This document shows, piece by piece, positions 30,848 through 39,733 of a DNA stretch of 64,000 nt (the stretch's first letter is position 1; every line of letters begins with the position of its first letter). Below the pieces are notes generated by a model. It ran no database searches. It was given only the letters and a program-made list of their open reading frames with translations, and was not told the origin of the DNA. The position numbers were made by a program, and so were the translations under genes. Origin of the DNA: Ramlibacter montanisoli (GTDB lineage Bacteria > Pseudomonadota > Gammaproteobacteria > Burkholderiales > Burkholderiaceae_C); the NCBI RefSeq assembly GCF_013087525.1, contig NZ_JABFCS010000001.1:2666001-2730000 (forward strand), read 5' to 3'.

Positions 30848-32202
30848 CAGCGCGCTCCGTGCGCGGCCAGCGGCAGCGTGATGGTCACGCGGCTGCCGGC
30901 GCCATTGCGCGACTCGAGGCCGATCAGGCCGCCCCACTGCGACAGTGTGCGGCGCGCCAGCGCCAGGCCGATGCCGAGCCCGCCGCTCTTGGTGCTGAAG
31001 AAGGGCCGGAACAGCGCCTTGCGGGCTTCCTCGCTGATGCCGGTGCCCGCGTCGTCCACGGTCATCTCCAGCCGGCCGTGCGCCGTCCGCCAGCCGATCG
31101 CGATCGGCCCGCCCTGCGGCATCGCCTCGATGGCGTTGGCCAGCACGCTCAGCAGGATCTGCCGCAGCATCGCCGGGTGCGCATGCACCGCGGGCGCCTC
31201 GCCTTCCTGCAGCCGCCACTGCACGCCCTGCCGGTGCATCTCGGGCTGCAGTTCCAGCAGGCAGTCGCGCCACATGGGAGTGGTCTCGACCGCCTCGCGC
31301 GGCAGCTGTGCCGCATGCGACACCCGCACCAGCTCCGTGATCCAGCGGTTGGCGCGGTCCACCGAGGCGATGATGTCCTCGCGGTTCTCCGCCTGTTCGG
31401 CGGCCGCCCCGCCATCCATCATCTCGGCGGCGGTGCGGATGGAGGCCAGCGGGTTGCGCAGGTTGTGCGCCACCGCGCCGGCCAGCTCGACGGCGCTCGC
31501 CAGCGCCTGCGATTCCGACAATCGCGCCTGCTGCTCGCGCATCACGCGGTCGGCGCGCCCGACCACGCCGTTGAGCGCGAGGAACAGCACGACGGCGGAG
31601 CCCGCGCACGCGAGCCAGAGCTGCAGCACCGCTTCACGGATGGCCGCGCTGAGCTGCACGGGCACCTTGTACAGCTCGATCACCCCCAGCACCTTGCGCG
31701 GATCGTCGGGCGCGAGCACCGGGATGTAGCTCTCCACGAAGTAATGGGTCTGCTGCGACAGTCCCGCATGCTCCTGCTTGTCGGGTCCCCTGCCCAGGGT
31801 GCCGCTGTGCACCACCAGCTCGCCGCGCAGGGCTTCCTGCAGCTCGCGGTTGTCGGCGTCGCGGCGGCCGATGAGCGCGCGGTCGGTGGACCAGAGCACG
31901 CGGCCGTCGGCGCCGAAGGCATTGGCGCGCATCGGCTCGGTCATGGACGACAGGTGCTCCATGGTGCCGAGGAAACGCTGCTGCAGGCCGGGGTCGGCCG
32001 GGTTGCGCAGGAAATCGGCGGAGCGGTCGGTGACCAGCAGGTTGCGGATGAACTCCATGCTCACCTGGCCCTCGCGCTTGAGCATGCGTTCGGTGAGCAT
32101 CTGCGACAGCAGCCAGCCCAGGCCCAGCGCGATGCCGACGATCACGATCAGACTCGTCGCGGCAAAGCGCCGGCGCAGGCTGAAGGTCGACGTTGCGTCC
32201 AT
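30847..32202 (-). CDS. Membrane sensor histidine kinase
   Basis: A 451-residue two-component kinase. The first membrane helix (FAATSLIVIVGIALGLGWLL) is followed by a ~165-residue periplasmic sensor domain, then a second helix (LWLACAGSAVVLFLALNGVV). The H-box is GAVAHNLRNPLASIRTAAE with an intact His. The ATPase domain carries the N-box LSVLANAIEAM, DDAGTGIS and GLGIGLALARR. A start 12 codons upstream is possible. It pairs with the NtrC-type regulator downstream. Confidence 0.9.
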
Positions 32203-32253
32203 GCCTGCCGATTGTGCAGAAGGGCCTGCGCCGTGCAAGGCGCCGGGGCCCGA

Positions 32254-33290
32254 TCAGGCAGGGAGTTTGATCTCGCCCAATACTTCGCGCTCGTACGCGT
32301 GCAGCGAGGGCAGACCGCCGGTGTGCAGGAACAGCACGTCCTCGCCCGCCTTCAGCTCGCCGCTGCGCGCCAGGCCGATCAGGCCGGCCATGATCTTGCC
32401 GGTGTAGACCGGGTCGAGCGGGATGCCTTCGGTGCGGGCGAGCATCTGCACCGCCTCCACCATGCGCTGGTTGCCCATGGAGTACTTCGGCTGCCAGTAG
32501 CCGCCGACGCAGTTCACGTGCTCCGGCTTGACCCGGATGTCCACGCCCAGCAGGTCGAGCACCGCCTGCGCTTCCTTCAGCACCAGCGGCTGCTGGTCCG
32601 GCAGGTCGCGGCTGACGCCGATGCCGACGATGGGGATGCGGATGTTGTTGCCCAGGAAGCCCGCGACCAGGCCGCCATGCGTGCCCGAGCTGCCGGAGCC
32701 CACCACGATGCGGTCGAACGACAGGCCCTCGTCGAACATCTGCTGCTGCAGTTCCTGCGCGCAGGCGACGTAGCCCAGGCCACCGATGGCATTGGACCCG
32801 CCCCCGGGATGATGTAGGCCTTGCGGCCCGCCTTGGCCACGTCGTCCGCGACCTTCTGCATCTCCGCGGCCATGTTGCTGCCGCCGGGCACGACGGTGAC
32901 CGCCTCCACGCCCAGCAGGCGGAACATGAAGTTGTTGCCGCTGGCGTCGGGCCTGTAGCTTTCCGGCACGCGCTCCTCGATGACGAAGCGGCACTTCAGC
33001 CCTTCCTTCACCGCGGCGGCCAGGGTGATGCGGCAGTGGTTGGACTGCGGCGCGCCGCAGGTCACCAGCGTGTCGGCGCCCCTGGCGAGCGCATCGGCCA
33101 CCAGGAACTCGAGCTTGCGCGTCTTGTTGCCGCCGGGGAACAGGCCCAGCATGTCGTCGCGCTTGATCCAGACCTTGGGGCCCCGGCCGCCGGGGCAGGT
33201 GGCGGCCAGCGCCTGGCTGAAGTTGGGGAGGTATTCGAGCGGCGTCGCGAAGGGTGTGTAGCGACGGCGGGGGAAGCGGGAGAGGTCCAT
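32254..33290 (-). CDS. D-cysteine desulfhydrase / ACC deaminase family PLP enzyme (frameshift near 32805)
   Basis: A PLP fold-type II enzyme of about 345 residues that removes sulfide from D-cysteine or deaminates 1-aminocyclopropane-1-carboxylate. The PLP lysine is in FPGGNKTRKLEFL, and CGAPQSNHCRITLA follows as in the family. One missing G in the PGGGSNAIG loop near 32805 divides the gene. ACC deaminases and D-cysteine desulfhydrases are distinguished by two residues near the C-terminus that I cannot call safely; the TGGLPSLHAYE end favours the desulfhydrase branch. Confidence 0.85.
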
Positions 33291-33320
33291 GCGGAGATGG
33301 TATGCGAAGCCGCCGCGGCC

Positions 33321-33346
33321 AAAAAAAAGCCCGGCCGAAGCCGGGC
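33321..33346 (-). terminator. Rho-independent terminator of the ccm operon
   Basis: GCCCGGC and GCCGGGC flank CGAA. On the minus strand the hairpin is followed by eight T residues (33321-33328). It lies 29 bases past the stop of the ccmG-like gene and ends that operon. Confidence 0.9.
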
Positions 33347-33374
33347 ACGTGTCACCTTGGAGGTGGCAATGCAA

Positions 33375-33905
33375 TCAGGATTTCTTCAGCTCCGCGATCA
33401 TCGGCAGGATGGTCTTCTGCAGGGCTTCGGGAGTGATCGGGCCGACGTGCTTGTGGCGGATGCGGCCGTTCTTGTCGATGATGAAGGTCTCCGGCACGCC
33501 GTACACGCCGTAGTCGATGCCGACGCGGCCTTCCAGGTCCAGCGCGGACAGGATGTAGGGGTCGCCCTGCTGCTGCAGGAACTTGAGCGCGTCCTCCGGC
33601 TTGTCCTTGTAGTCGAGGCCGACCACGGGCACGACCTTGGCGTTGTGGATCTCCACCAGCAGCGGGTGTTCCACGCGGCAGGCGGTGCACCAGGACGCCC
33701 AGACGTTCAGCATCCAGACCTGGCCCTTCATGTCCGCCGGCGAGAAGTCCTTGTCCAGCGCCTGCACCTGCTTCAACGAGAACTGAGGCGCCGGCTTGTC
33801 GATCATGGTGGACGGCAGCTTGCGCGGGTCGCGCGTGAGCCCCACGCCCAGGAACACGGCGATCACCAGGAAGATCGCCAGCGGGACGAGGTACTTGACT
33901 TTCAT
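33375..33905 (-). CDS. ccmG: Thioredoxin-like protein CcmG/DsbE
   Basis: Membrane-anchored periplasmic thiol reductase that keeps apocytochrome CxxCH cysteines reduced for heme attachment. The N-terminal anchor is [20 protein letters not shown], and the active site is [25 protein letters not shown] carries the cis-Pro. At 176 residues it has the usual DsbE size. The ATG overlaps ccmE by 4 bases. It is the last gene before the terminator at 33321. Confidence 0.93.
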   Translation of the reverse strand: MKVKYLVPLAIFLVIAVFLGVGLTRDPRKLPSTMIDKPAPQFSLKQVQALDKDFSPADMKGQVWMLNVWASWCTACRVEHPLLVEIHNAKVVPVVGLDYKDKPEDALKFLQQQGDPYILSALDLEGRVGIDYGVYGVPETFIIDKNGRIRHKHVGPITPEALQKTILPMIAELKKS

Positions 33906-34345
33906 TTCAGGCTGCTCGGGCTCGAATGCTTCTTGGCCTGGTCGATCGCGTGCTGCGCCTCGGCCGGCATGTAGTTCTCGTCGTGCTTGGCCAGGACCTC
34001 GGCGGCCTTGAACTGGCCGTTGGCTTCCAGCCTGCCCTGCACCACGGCGCCCTTGCCTTCCTTGAACAGGTCGGGCAGCAGGCCGGTGTAGGAGACGTTG
34101 ATGTCCTTGACCGTGTCGGTGATGACGAAGTGCGCCGTCAGGTCCTGCCGCCGGAGCGACCCTTCCTTGACCAGCCCGCCGATGCGGAAGGCGCGGCCTT
34201 CCGGCGCCTTGCCGGCCAGGACCTCGGTCGGGGTGACGTACAGCGCGATGTTGCTGTTCAGCGCGTTGAGCACCAGCGCCGAGGCCGTGCCCAGGGCGAC
34301 CAGGCCGGCCGCGATGATGGCGCCGCGTTTCTGCCAGTTCTTCAT
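33902..34345 (-). CDS. ccmE: Cytochrome c maturation heme chaperone CcmE
   Basis: Periplasmic heme chaperone anchored by one N-terminal helix. It carries covalently bound heme from CcmC to CcmF. The heme-binding residues are His121 and Tyr125 in KHDENYMP (E. coli His130/Tyr134). The OB-fold is visible through [14 protein letters not shown] and [14 protein letters not shown]. Length 147 residues, as usual. It overlaps ccmD and ccmG by four bases each. Confidence 0.96.
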   Translation of the reverse strand: MKNWQKRGAIIAAGLVALGTASALVLNALNSNIALYVTPTEVLAGKAPEGRAFRIGGLVKEGSLRRQDLTAHFVITDTVKDINVSYTGLLPDLFKEGKGAVVQGRLEANGQFKAAEVLAKHDENYMPAEAQHAIDQAKKHSSPSSLK

Positions 34346-34529
34346 GCCAGTTCCCTATCCATTCTTTCTGCCCGCGCACGCCGCCGCAGGCTGCGGACGA
34401 TCTCGCTGGTGCGGCGCTTGAGCAGCAGCTGCTCCACCACCAGGGCCGCGGCGCTCACGCCGAAGCTGCCCCAGACGTACAGGCCGTATCCCCCATGTGG
34501 AGGAAGTCGGACATCGAATTCCATTGCAT
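34342..34529 (-). CDS. ccmD: CcmD, small heme exporter subunit (frameshift near 34495)
   Basis: About 62 residues. The start [12 protein letters not shown] and the family core [20 protein letters not shown] are in different frames. Restoring one G in the ATGGGGG run aligns them, and the span is one base short. CcmD is a one-helix protein that helps release heme-loaded CcmE from CcmABC. The last residues are strongly basic ([17 protein letters not shown]). Its ATG overlaps the ccmC stop by one base. Confidence 0.9.
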
Positions 34530-35278
34530 CACGCGGCAGCCTCCGGCAGGTGCAGCACCCAGTCCGTATGCGCCTCGCGTTCGAGGATGATGGCGCGCAG
34601 GCGGGTGAGTGCGGCGGCGATCGAGTACATCCAGATGCACAGGGCCATCAACAGCATGCCCCAAAGCATGGTCTGTGCCATCGAGGGCGCCTTGGTCAGC
34701 GACACCGTGGATCCCTGGTGCAGGGTGTTCCACCACTTCACCGAGAAATAGATGATGGGGACATTCACCACGCCGACCAGGGCCAGCACGGCGGCGGCGC
34801 GGTCGGCGCGGCGCGGCTCGTCGATGGCCGCGTGCAGCGCCATGAAGCCCAGGTAGAGGAACAGCAGGATCAGCTCGGAGGTCAGGCGCGCGTCCCAGAC
34901 CCACCAGGTGCCCCACATCGGCTTGCCCCACAGCGCCCCGGTCCACAGGGACAGGAAGGCCATCAGCGCGCCGGTGGGCGCCAGCGCCAGGGCGACCATG
35001 GAGGACAGGCGGGTGTTGAAGGCCATGCCCACGCCGGCCCAGGTGGCCATGACGATGTAGATGAACATCGACATCCAGGAGGCGGGCACGTGGATGAAGA
35101 TGATGCGGTATCCCTCGCCCTGCTGCGCGTCGGTCGGGGCGACGAAGAAGCCCAGGTACAGGCCGGCCACGCCGAACAGGGCGGCCAGCATCCAGAACCA
35201 GGGAATCAGTTTCCCGGCCACGGGATAGAAATTCACCGGGCTCGAGAACTTGAACCAGTTGACCAATCGATGACTCAT
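34529..35278 (-). CDS. ccmC: Heme handling protein CcmC
   Basis: Inner-membrane protein with six helices (249 residues) that presents heme to CcmE. The tryptophan-rich heme motif is WGTWWVWDARLTSELI, and two conserved His residues lie in FIHVPASWM and in WWNTLHQGS. It overlaps ccmB by 4 bases. A second CcmC-like gene lies at 56433, next to ccmF. Confidence 0.95.
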   Translation of the reverse strand: MSHRLVNWFKFSSPVNFYPVAGKLIPWFWMLAALFGVAGLYLGFFVAPTDAQQGEGYRIIFIHVPASWMSMFIYIVMATWAGVGMAFNTRLSSMVALALAPTGALMAFLSLWTGALWGKPMWGTWWVWDARLTSELILLFLYLGFMALHAAIDEPRRADRAAAVLALVGVVNVPIIYFSVKWWNTLHQGSTVSLTKAPSMAQTMLWGMLLMALCIWMYSIAAALTRLRAIILEREAHTDWVLHLPEAAA

Positions 35279-35940
35279 TCCAGCGAGATCCTCAAGGCCG
35301 CCGTGGTCGCCCACGGCGCGAAAAACAAAGACACCGCAAGAAGCGCGCCCAGCAGCGACAGGTGGCCGCCGGCCCCCTGGCCCGACAGGTGCGCCTGGAC
35401 GGCACCGGCGCCGAAGATCAGAGTGGGAATGTACAGCGGCAGCACCAGCAGGCTGAGCAACGCCCCTCCGCCCCGTACGCCCAAGGTCAGGGCGGCGCCG
35501 ATCGCCCCGAGCAGGGACAGCACCGGCGTCCCCACCAGCAGGCCGATCGTCAGCACCACCAGCGCCTCGGCGTCCAGGTCGAACTGCAGGCCCAGCAGCG
35601 GCGCCAGCACCACCACCGGCAGGCCCGACACCACCCAGTGGGCGGCGATCTTGCCGGCCACCAGCAGCGGCAGCGGCGCGCTGGAAAGGACCATCTGCTC
35701 CAGGGTGCCGTCGGCATGGTCGGTGGCGAACATGCGCTGCAGGCCCAGCATGGTGGCCAGCAGGGCGCCGACCCACAGCACGCCGGGGCCGATCTTGCGC
35801 AGCAGCGAGGGCTCCGGGCCGATGCCCAGCGGGAACAGGCTGCTGACGATCACGAAGAAGAACAGGGCGGTCAAGACCTCGGCCTTGCGGCGCATGGCCA
35901 GCAGGAGGTCCCTCCGCAAGATGCTGACGAGGGCGCTCAC
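35275..35940 (-). CDS. ccmB: CcmB, ABC permease subunit of the heme exporter
   Basis: Membrane subunit of 221 residues and about six helices that works with CcmA in the release of holo-CcmE. The GTG start (SALVSILRRDLLLAMRRKAE) overlaps the ccmA stop by 4 bases. Family marks are FATDHADGTLEQMVLS and GVRGGGALLSLLVLPLYIP. Order ccmABCDE-G is canonical, but ccmF, ccmH and ccmI are missing here and lie 20 kb away. Confidence 0.95.
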   Translation of the reverse strand: MSALVSILRRDLLLAMRRKAEVLTALFFFVIVSSLFPLGIGPEPSLLRKIGPGVLWVGALLATMLGLQRMFATDHADGTLEQMVLSSAPLPLLVAGKIAAHWVVSGLPVVVLAPLLGLQFDLDAEALVVLTIGLLVGTPVLSLLGAIGAALTLGVRGGGALLSLLVLPLYIPTLIFGAGAVQAHLSGQGAGGHLSLLGALLAVSLFFAPWATTAALRISLE

Positions 35941-36538
35941 AGATCGACAACCTGTCCCGGCGGCAGCGGGATGGACTGGTGGCTCGTGAGGACCGCCATG
36001 CCGCCGGCCTTCACGTGGTCGGCGACCAGGTGCGAGATGAAGTCCACCGCCTTGACGTCCAGCGCGGTGAAGGGCTCGTCCAGGATCCACAGCTTCGCCG
36101 GCCGGGTGACGGTGCGCGCCAGCAGCACGCGCCGCTTCTGGCCGGCCGACAGGAAGCGCACGGGCAGCTCCTCGCGGCCTGCCAGGCCGAAGCGCACCAG
36201 GGCCTCCTGCGCCTGCTCCTCGCTGATCTTCACGCCGTCCATCTCGGCGGCGAACTGCACGTTCTCCAGGGCCGTCAGGTCCTCCTTCACGGCGGCGCGG
36301 TGGCCCAGGTACATCAGCTCGCGGCGGAATTCCTCGCCGCCGATCTTCTCGCCGTTCCAGCGCACCTCGCCCGCGTCGGGATGGGACAGGCCGGCCAGCA
36401 GGCGCAGCAGGCTGGTCTTGCCGGCGCCGTTGGCGCCGCGCACATGGGCCCAGCTGCCCGCGCCGACGGTGAAGCCGACGTCCGAGAACAGGGGCGTGCC
36501 GTGCCGCGCACGCAGGTCAATCCGTGAACACTGAGCAT
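35937..36538 (-). CDS. ccmA: CcmA, ATPase of the heme exporter (frameshift near 36500)
   Basis: ABC ATPase of about 200 residues that drives release of holo-CcmE. The start is MLSVHGLTCVRGTARP, and after one missing base near 36500 the frame continues LFSDVGFTVGAGSWAHV. Walker A is GANGAGKTSLLRLL, the signature is LSAGQKRRVLLAR and Walker B is WILDEPFTALD. It is the first gene of the ccm operon. Its promoter must lie in the 36539-36833 gap that it shares with the divergent cytochrome c5 gene. Confidence 0.94.
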
Positions 36539-36611
36539 TGGACGAGCGTAACGCAAGGCCCATGCCGCTCCCCTTCCCCCAGTGAACGGCCGGGCTGGAA
36601 GGCCGCGGCCC

Positions 36612-36627
36612 TTCCCGATCGCAGGAA
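36612..36627. promoter_or_regulatory. Inverted repeat TTCCCG-N4-CAGGAA, possible activator site
   Basis: Resembles TTCCCG-N4-CGGGAA at 40927 and TTCCC-N7-GGGAA at 56305, which also lie 60-140 bases before sigma-54 promoters. I infer a possible enhancer site for the sigma-54 activator. It is weaker than the other two copies. Confidence 0.3.
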
Positions 36628-36707
36628 AACCGGCCGGCATTTTCCTTCCCGCGAGACAGGGCGCGCGTTCCCGCGCAAGGCACACGTAAGCGCCCACCCC
36701 CGCAAGC

Positions 36708-36721
36708 TTGACCGGCATCAA
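36708..36721. promoter_or_regulatory. FNR/Dnr-like box TTGAC-N4-ATCAA
   Basis: One base off the FNR consensus TTGAT-N4-ATCAA. It lies 44 bases before the -24 element of the cytochrome c5 promoter, and an identical-type box lies 41 bases before the -24 element at 41014. It may link the cytochromes to oxygen or nitric oxide. Confidence 0.5.
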
Positions 36722-36765
36722 GCTTTGGCCCGCCCAGGGTCCCTGGCCCTCATCCGTGGCTCTTC

Positions 36766-36781
36766 CGGCATGTCGCTTGCA
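36766..36781 (+). promoter_or_regulatory. Sigma-54 promoter of the cytochrome c5 gene
   Basis: CGGCATG-N4-TTGCA, two mismatches from TGGCACG-N4-TTGCA with the required spacing. It is 53 bases before the ATG at 36834. Confidence 0.55.
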
Positions 36782-36833
36782 ACGAGGCTGCCGCTTTCCC
36801 TCCTTTCCTCAACCCCTTTTGGAGATTCCACCG

Positions 36834-37137
36834 ATGAAGAGCATTGCAGCGGGCCTGATTGCCCTGGCGACGATGGGCCTGGCTTCCACCGCGATGGCGG
36901 CCGACGGCAAGGCCGTGTACGAGCAGACCTGCGCCATGTGCCACGCCGCCGGCGTGGCCAACGCCCCAAGCTGGGCGACAAGGCCGCCTGGGCCCCCGCG
37001 TCGCCACCGGCAAGGCCGCCCTCGTGGCGTCCGTGACCAAGGGCAAGGGCGCCATGCCCGCCAAGGCCGGCAACGCCGCCCTGGCCGACGCCGACATCGC
37101 TGCTGCCGTCGACTACATGGTCGGCGCGGCCAAGTAA
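36834..37137 (+). CDS. Monoheme cytochrome c5 family protein (two frameshifts)
   Basis: Small periplasmic electron carrier of about 101 residues. The signal peptide is SIAAGLIALATMGLASTAMA, and the heme site is YEQTCAMCHAAGVANAP. Two C-run bases are missing (near 36965 and 36997), after which KAALVASVTKGKGAMPAKAG supplies the distal Met of c5 cytochromes. The C-terminus is a helix (ADIAAAVDYMVGAAK). It is monocistronic, flanked by the shared ccm gap and a bidirectional terminator. Confidence 0.9.
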
Positions 37138-37146
37138 AGAAGAAGA

Positions 37147-37169
37147 GGGAGTGCTGCAAGGGCACTCCC
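37147..37169 (+). terminator. Hairpin after the cytochrome c5 gene
   Basis: GGGAGTGC and GCACTCCC form an 8-bp stem with a 7-base loop. No T tract follows directly; the stronger terminator is 15 bases on. Confidence 0.4.
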
Positions 37170-37180
37170 CACCCCTCCGG

Positions 37181-37207
37181 AAAAGCGGCCCGATCGGGCC
37201 GCTTTTT
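37181..37207. terminator. Bidirectional Rho-independent terminator
   Basis: A perfect palindrome (AGCGGCCCGA/TCGGGCCGCT) with A4 on the left and T5 on the right. It serves the cytochrome c5 gene on the plus strand and the convergent cytochrome operon on the minus strand. Confidence 0.92.
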
Positions 37208-37223
37208 CGTGGGCGTCCCGGTT

Positions 37224-38420
37224 TCAGCGCCGGGCCGCCGGGGCGGCGGCCATGCCCTGCACGGGGTGGAAGGCCTTGTGGATGTAAGCCGCCAGGGCAT
37301 CGATCTCCGCGGGGCTGAGCACGCTCTTCCAGGCCGGCATCGAGGTGTTGGGCAGGCCCTCGTTGATCGAGCGCACCAGGCGTTCCTTCGTCATGCCCTT
37401 CATCTGCTGCGGGTCGGTCAGGTCGCGCGGGTGCGGCTCGAGGAAGCTGCCGATCCAGCCCTTGGAAGTGCCGTCGCCGGCATGGCAGAAGGCGCAGTTC
37501 CTGTGGAACAACTTCTCGCCCTGCAGTTCCTGCGCGCTGGCGTTCACCAGCACCGGCGGCTTGTCGTGGATGACGTAGTTGGAAGCGACCTGCGCCTCGG
37601 GCCGCGTGGGCGAACGCACGGGCACGCTGCCGTCACGCTCGGCGAAGGTGTGCGTGGCCGGGCGCTGCGGATGGCTGACGCCCTTGGGTTCGGAACGCGG
37701 CACGTCCTGGTGGCAGCTGGAGCAGTAGGCGTCGCGCGGGAAGCTCACCGGCCGTGATTCCCAGGCCTTGCCCGGGTCGTTCACCTTGCCGTGGTCGTGG
37801 CAGGTGATGCAGGAAGTGCGGAACATGCGCATGCCTTCCTGCTGCTCCGCGGACAGCTTGTCCCAGGGCGTGTCGATGGCGATGTCGCCGCGCGCGAACG
37901 GGAAGGCCTTGGCGTAGCGTTGTTCGTGGTCGGGCCAGCCTGCTTCCTTGGTGTGGTAGCGCGTGTTCTTCGCGCGGCTCACCAGGAATTCCTGCCGCAG
38001 GAACTGCGACACGGCTTCCATCTCCTGGTCGTTCAGGATGCCGGTGAAACCCTTCATCGCGGTGTTGGGCACGCCGTGCCGGACGGCGGACATCACGCGC
38101 TCGTGCGGCATCTCCTCCGCGCGGGTCTCCTGGAAGTTGCGCGGCTTCGGGTTCAGGTAGCTCGTGGCCAGGGTCTTCGCGTCGCCGGAGTAGCCGTGGC
38201 AGAAGTAGCAGCGGTAGTTCCACACCGCGCGTCCCAGCTCCATGGTGGCTTCGCTGGGCGGCGCCATCGGCGCGGCGGCCACCGTCGTCCGGGCCGCGGC
38301 GGGGGCGGCCGGCGCCGCGGGGCGCTCGCCGCACGCGCTGGCCAGGGCGGCGGCGAGGGCCAGGGCGGCGGCGCCGAGCCAGCGCCGCGCGCCCCCGGAC
38401 TCACTTCCTGCTCGCGACAT
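37224..38420 (-). CDS. Tetraheme cytochrome c lipoprotein
   Basis: A 398-residue exported cytochrome with four CxxCH motifs: CYFCH, CITCH, CSSCH and CAFCH. The start MSRAGSESGG leads into a lipoprotein signal (LAAALASAC), so it is anchored by lipid. The first and last heme domains are class I-like (GMKGFTGILNDQEMEAVSQF, PAWKSVLSPAEIDALAAYIH) with Met ligands. The middle heme pair resembles a c3-type diheme unit. Its start overlaps the end of the triheme gene upstream by 20 bases, so the two are one operon. Confidence 0.88.
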   Translation of the reverse strand: MSRAGSESGGARRWLGAAALALAAALASACGERPAAPAAPAAARTTVAAAPMAPPSEATMELGRAVWNYRCYFCHGYSGDAKTLATSYLNPKPRNFQETRAEEMPHERVMSAVRHGVPNTAMKGFTGILNDQEMEAVSQFLRQEFLVSRAKNTRYHTKEAGWPDHEQRYAKAFPFARGDIAIDTPWDKLSAEQQEGMRMFRTSCITCHDHGKVNDPGKAWESRPVSFPRDAYCSSCHQDVPRSEPKGVSHPQRPATHTFAERDGSVPVRSPTRPEAQVASNYVIHDKPPVLVNASAQELQGEKLFHRNCAFCHAGDGTSKGWIGSFLEPHPRDLTDPQQMKGMTKERLVRSINEGLPNTSMPAWKSVLSPAEIDALAAYIHKAFHPVQGMAAAPAARR

Positions 38421-39602
38421 CGGCCTTCTTGGGAGGCTGGATGAAGGCGCGGAACACGTACTCCGAGACATTCGCGATTTCCTGCTTGGTGAGCACCTTG
38501 TCCCAGGCGGGCATCTCGGTGCCGCGCCGGCCGAGCGACACGCCGTCGAAGATGACGGGGCGGTTCATGGCCTTGCGCGATTCGGCGCTGGTGAACACCG
38601 CCGGCTTGGGGTTGATGAAATAGGCGCGCGGGCCCTGGCCGTCGCCCTTGTTGCCGTGGCAGGTGGCGCAGTTGGCTTCGTAGAACTTCTTGCCGGCGGC
38701 GAAGTCGCCCTTGAGCCCTTCGTTGAACGACGCCTTCATGTCCAGCTTGCCCGCCGTGCCGTGGCCGTGCGCCGCGTGCGAGTTCTCGTCGCCCTTGGCG
38801 CCGCCGCCGTGGTCGTGGTGGGCGTGGGCGCTGTGGTCCTCGCCCTTCCTGGCGGCCTTCTCCTGCGCCTTCGCCTGCTTCGACGACGGCATCCCGTGGG
38901 CATGCGTGCCGGAGATGCCGGTGTCGCCTTCGACGCGCATGAAGGCCGTGCGGATGTAGTCGACCACCGCTTCGATTTCCTGCCGGTTGAAGCGCGTAGA
39001 GTAGCCGTTCATGGCGGTGTTCGGGCGGCCGTTGGCCACCGCGGTGATCATGCGGTCGCGCGTGAGGTCTGCCTTGGCGCCGGCCGACGAGAAATCGCGC
39101 GGCGAGGGCTTGAGGTTGGCGCTGGCCCACATGGAGCCGTTGCCGCGCTCGCCGTGGCACACCGAGCAGACGCGCGCATAGATCTGGCGGCCGCGGTTCT
39201 CGTCGGTGATGCTCGGGCGCATGAAGGTGCCGCGCACGTAGTCGACCACCTTGGCGATCTGCTGGTCGCTCATCTGGTCCTTCCAGCCCACCATGGCCGT
39301 GCCGGGCACGCCGGTCTTGACGGCGGCGATCATGCGCTCGCGGGTGAGTTCCTGCGCGGACTTGGCGGAGGTGAAGTCGCGCGGCGGCGGGTTCAGGCCG
39401 CCCCTGGCCCGGCTGTTGCCGTCGCCAGCGTCGCCGTGGCACACGGAACAGTAGTTGTGATAGAGCGCCGCGGGCGTCTGTTGCGCTGCGTCATTGCTGG
39501 GTTGCCTGCCACCGCCGGGCTGCCGGCCCAGCCGAAGGCCAGGACGATGGCGGCGGCGGCCCAGAAGCGGGTCAGGCGGGACGTAGCTGGATTTGTAAAC
39601 AT
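38401..39602 (-). CDS. Triheme class I-like cytochrome c with His-rich linker (frameshift near 39500)
   Basis: Exported protein of about 400 residues with three heme sites (CSVCH twice, CATCH), each in a class I domain with a Met-containing loop. The signal MFTNPATS...AIVLAFGWAGSPAVAG is in a different frame from the rest, with one base lost near 39500. Between the second and third domains is a His/Asp-rich linker (HSAHAHHDHGGG, ENSHAAHGHG) that may bind metal. The ribosome site GGAGAGG precedes the ATG. A sigma-54 promoter lies 31 bases upstream. Confidence 0.87.
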
Positions 39603-39632
39603 GTCCTCTCCATGCGGGAATGGCCTCCCCGT

Positions 39633-39647
39633 GCAACTTCGGTGCCA
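39633..39647 (-). promoter_or_regulatory. Sigma-54 promoter of the minus-strand cytochrome operon
   Basis: On the minus strand TGGCACC-N4-TTGCA, only one mismatch in the -24 box. It faces the gene starting at 39602 and is back-to-back with the plus-strand promoter at 39661. Confidence 0.7.
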
Positions 39648-39660
39648 CCTTTGCGCGCCG

Positions 39661-39675
39661 TGGCACGGGGCTTGC
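39661..39675 (+). promoter_or_regulatory. Sigma-54 promoter of the NHL lipoprotein gene
   Basis: TGGCACG-N4-TTGC matches the consensus exactly with GG and GC ten bases apart. It lies 59 bases before the ATG at 39734. Confidence 0.82.
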
Positions 39676-39733
39676 GTTTTGGCCCTCCATCCGCTGGCCG
39701 GAACGGCCGGCACCCCCTGGAGGCACCTCAGAC

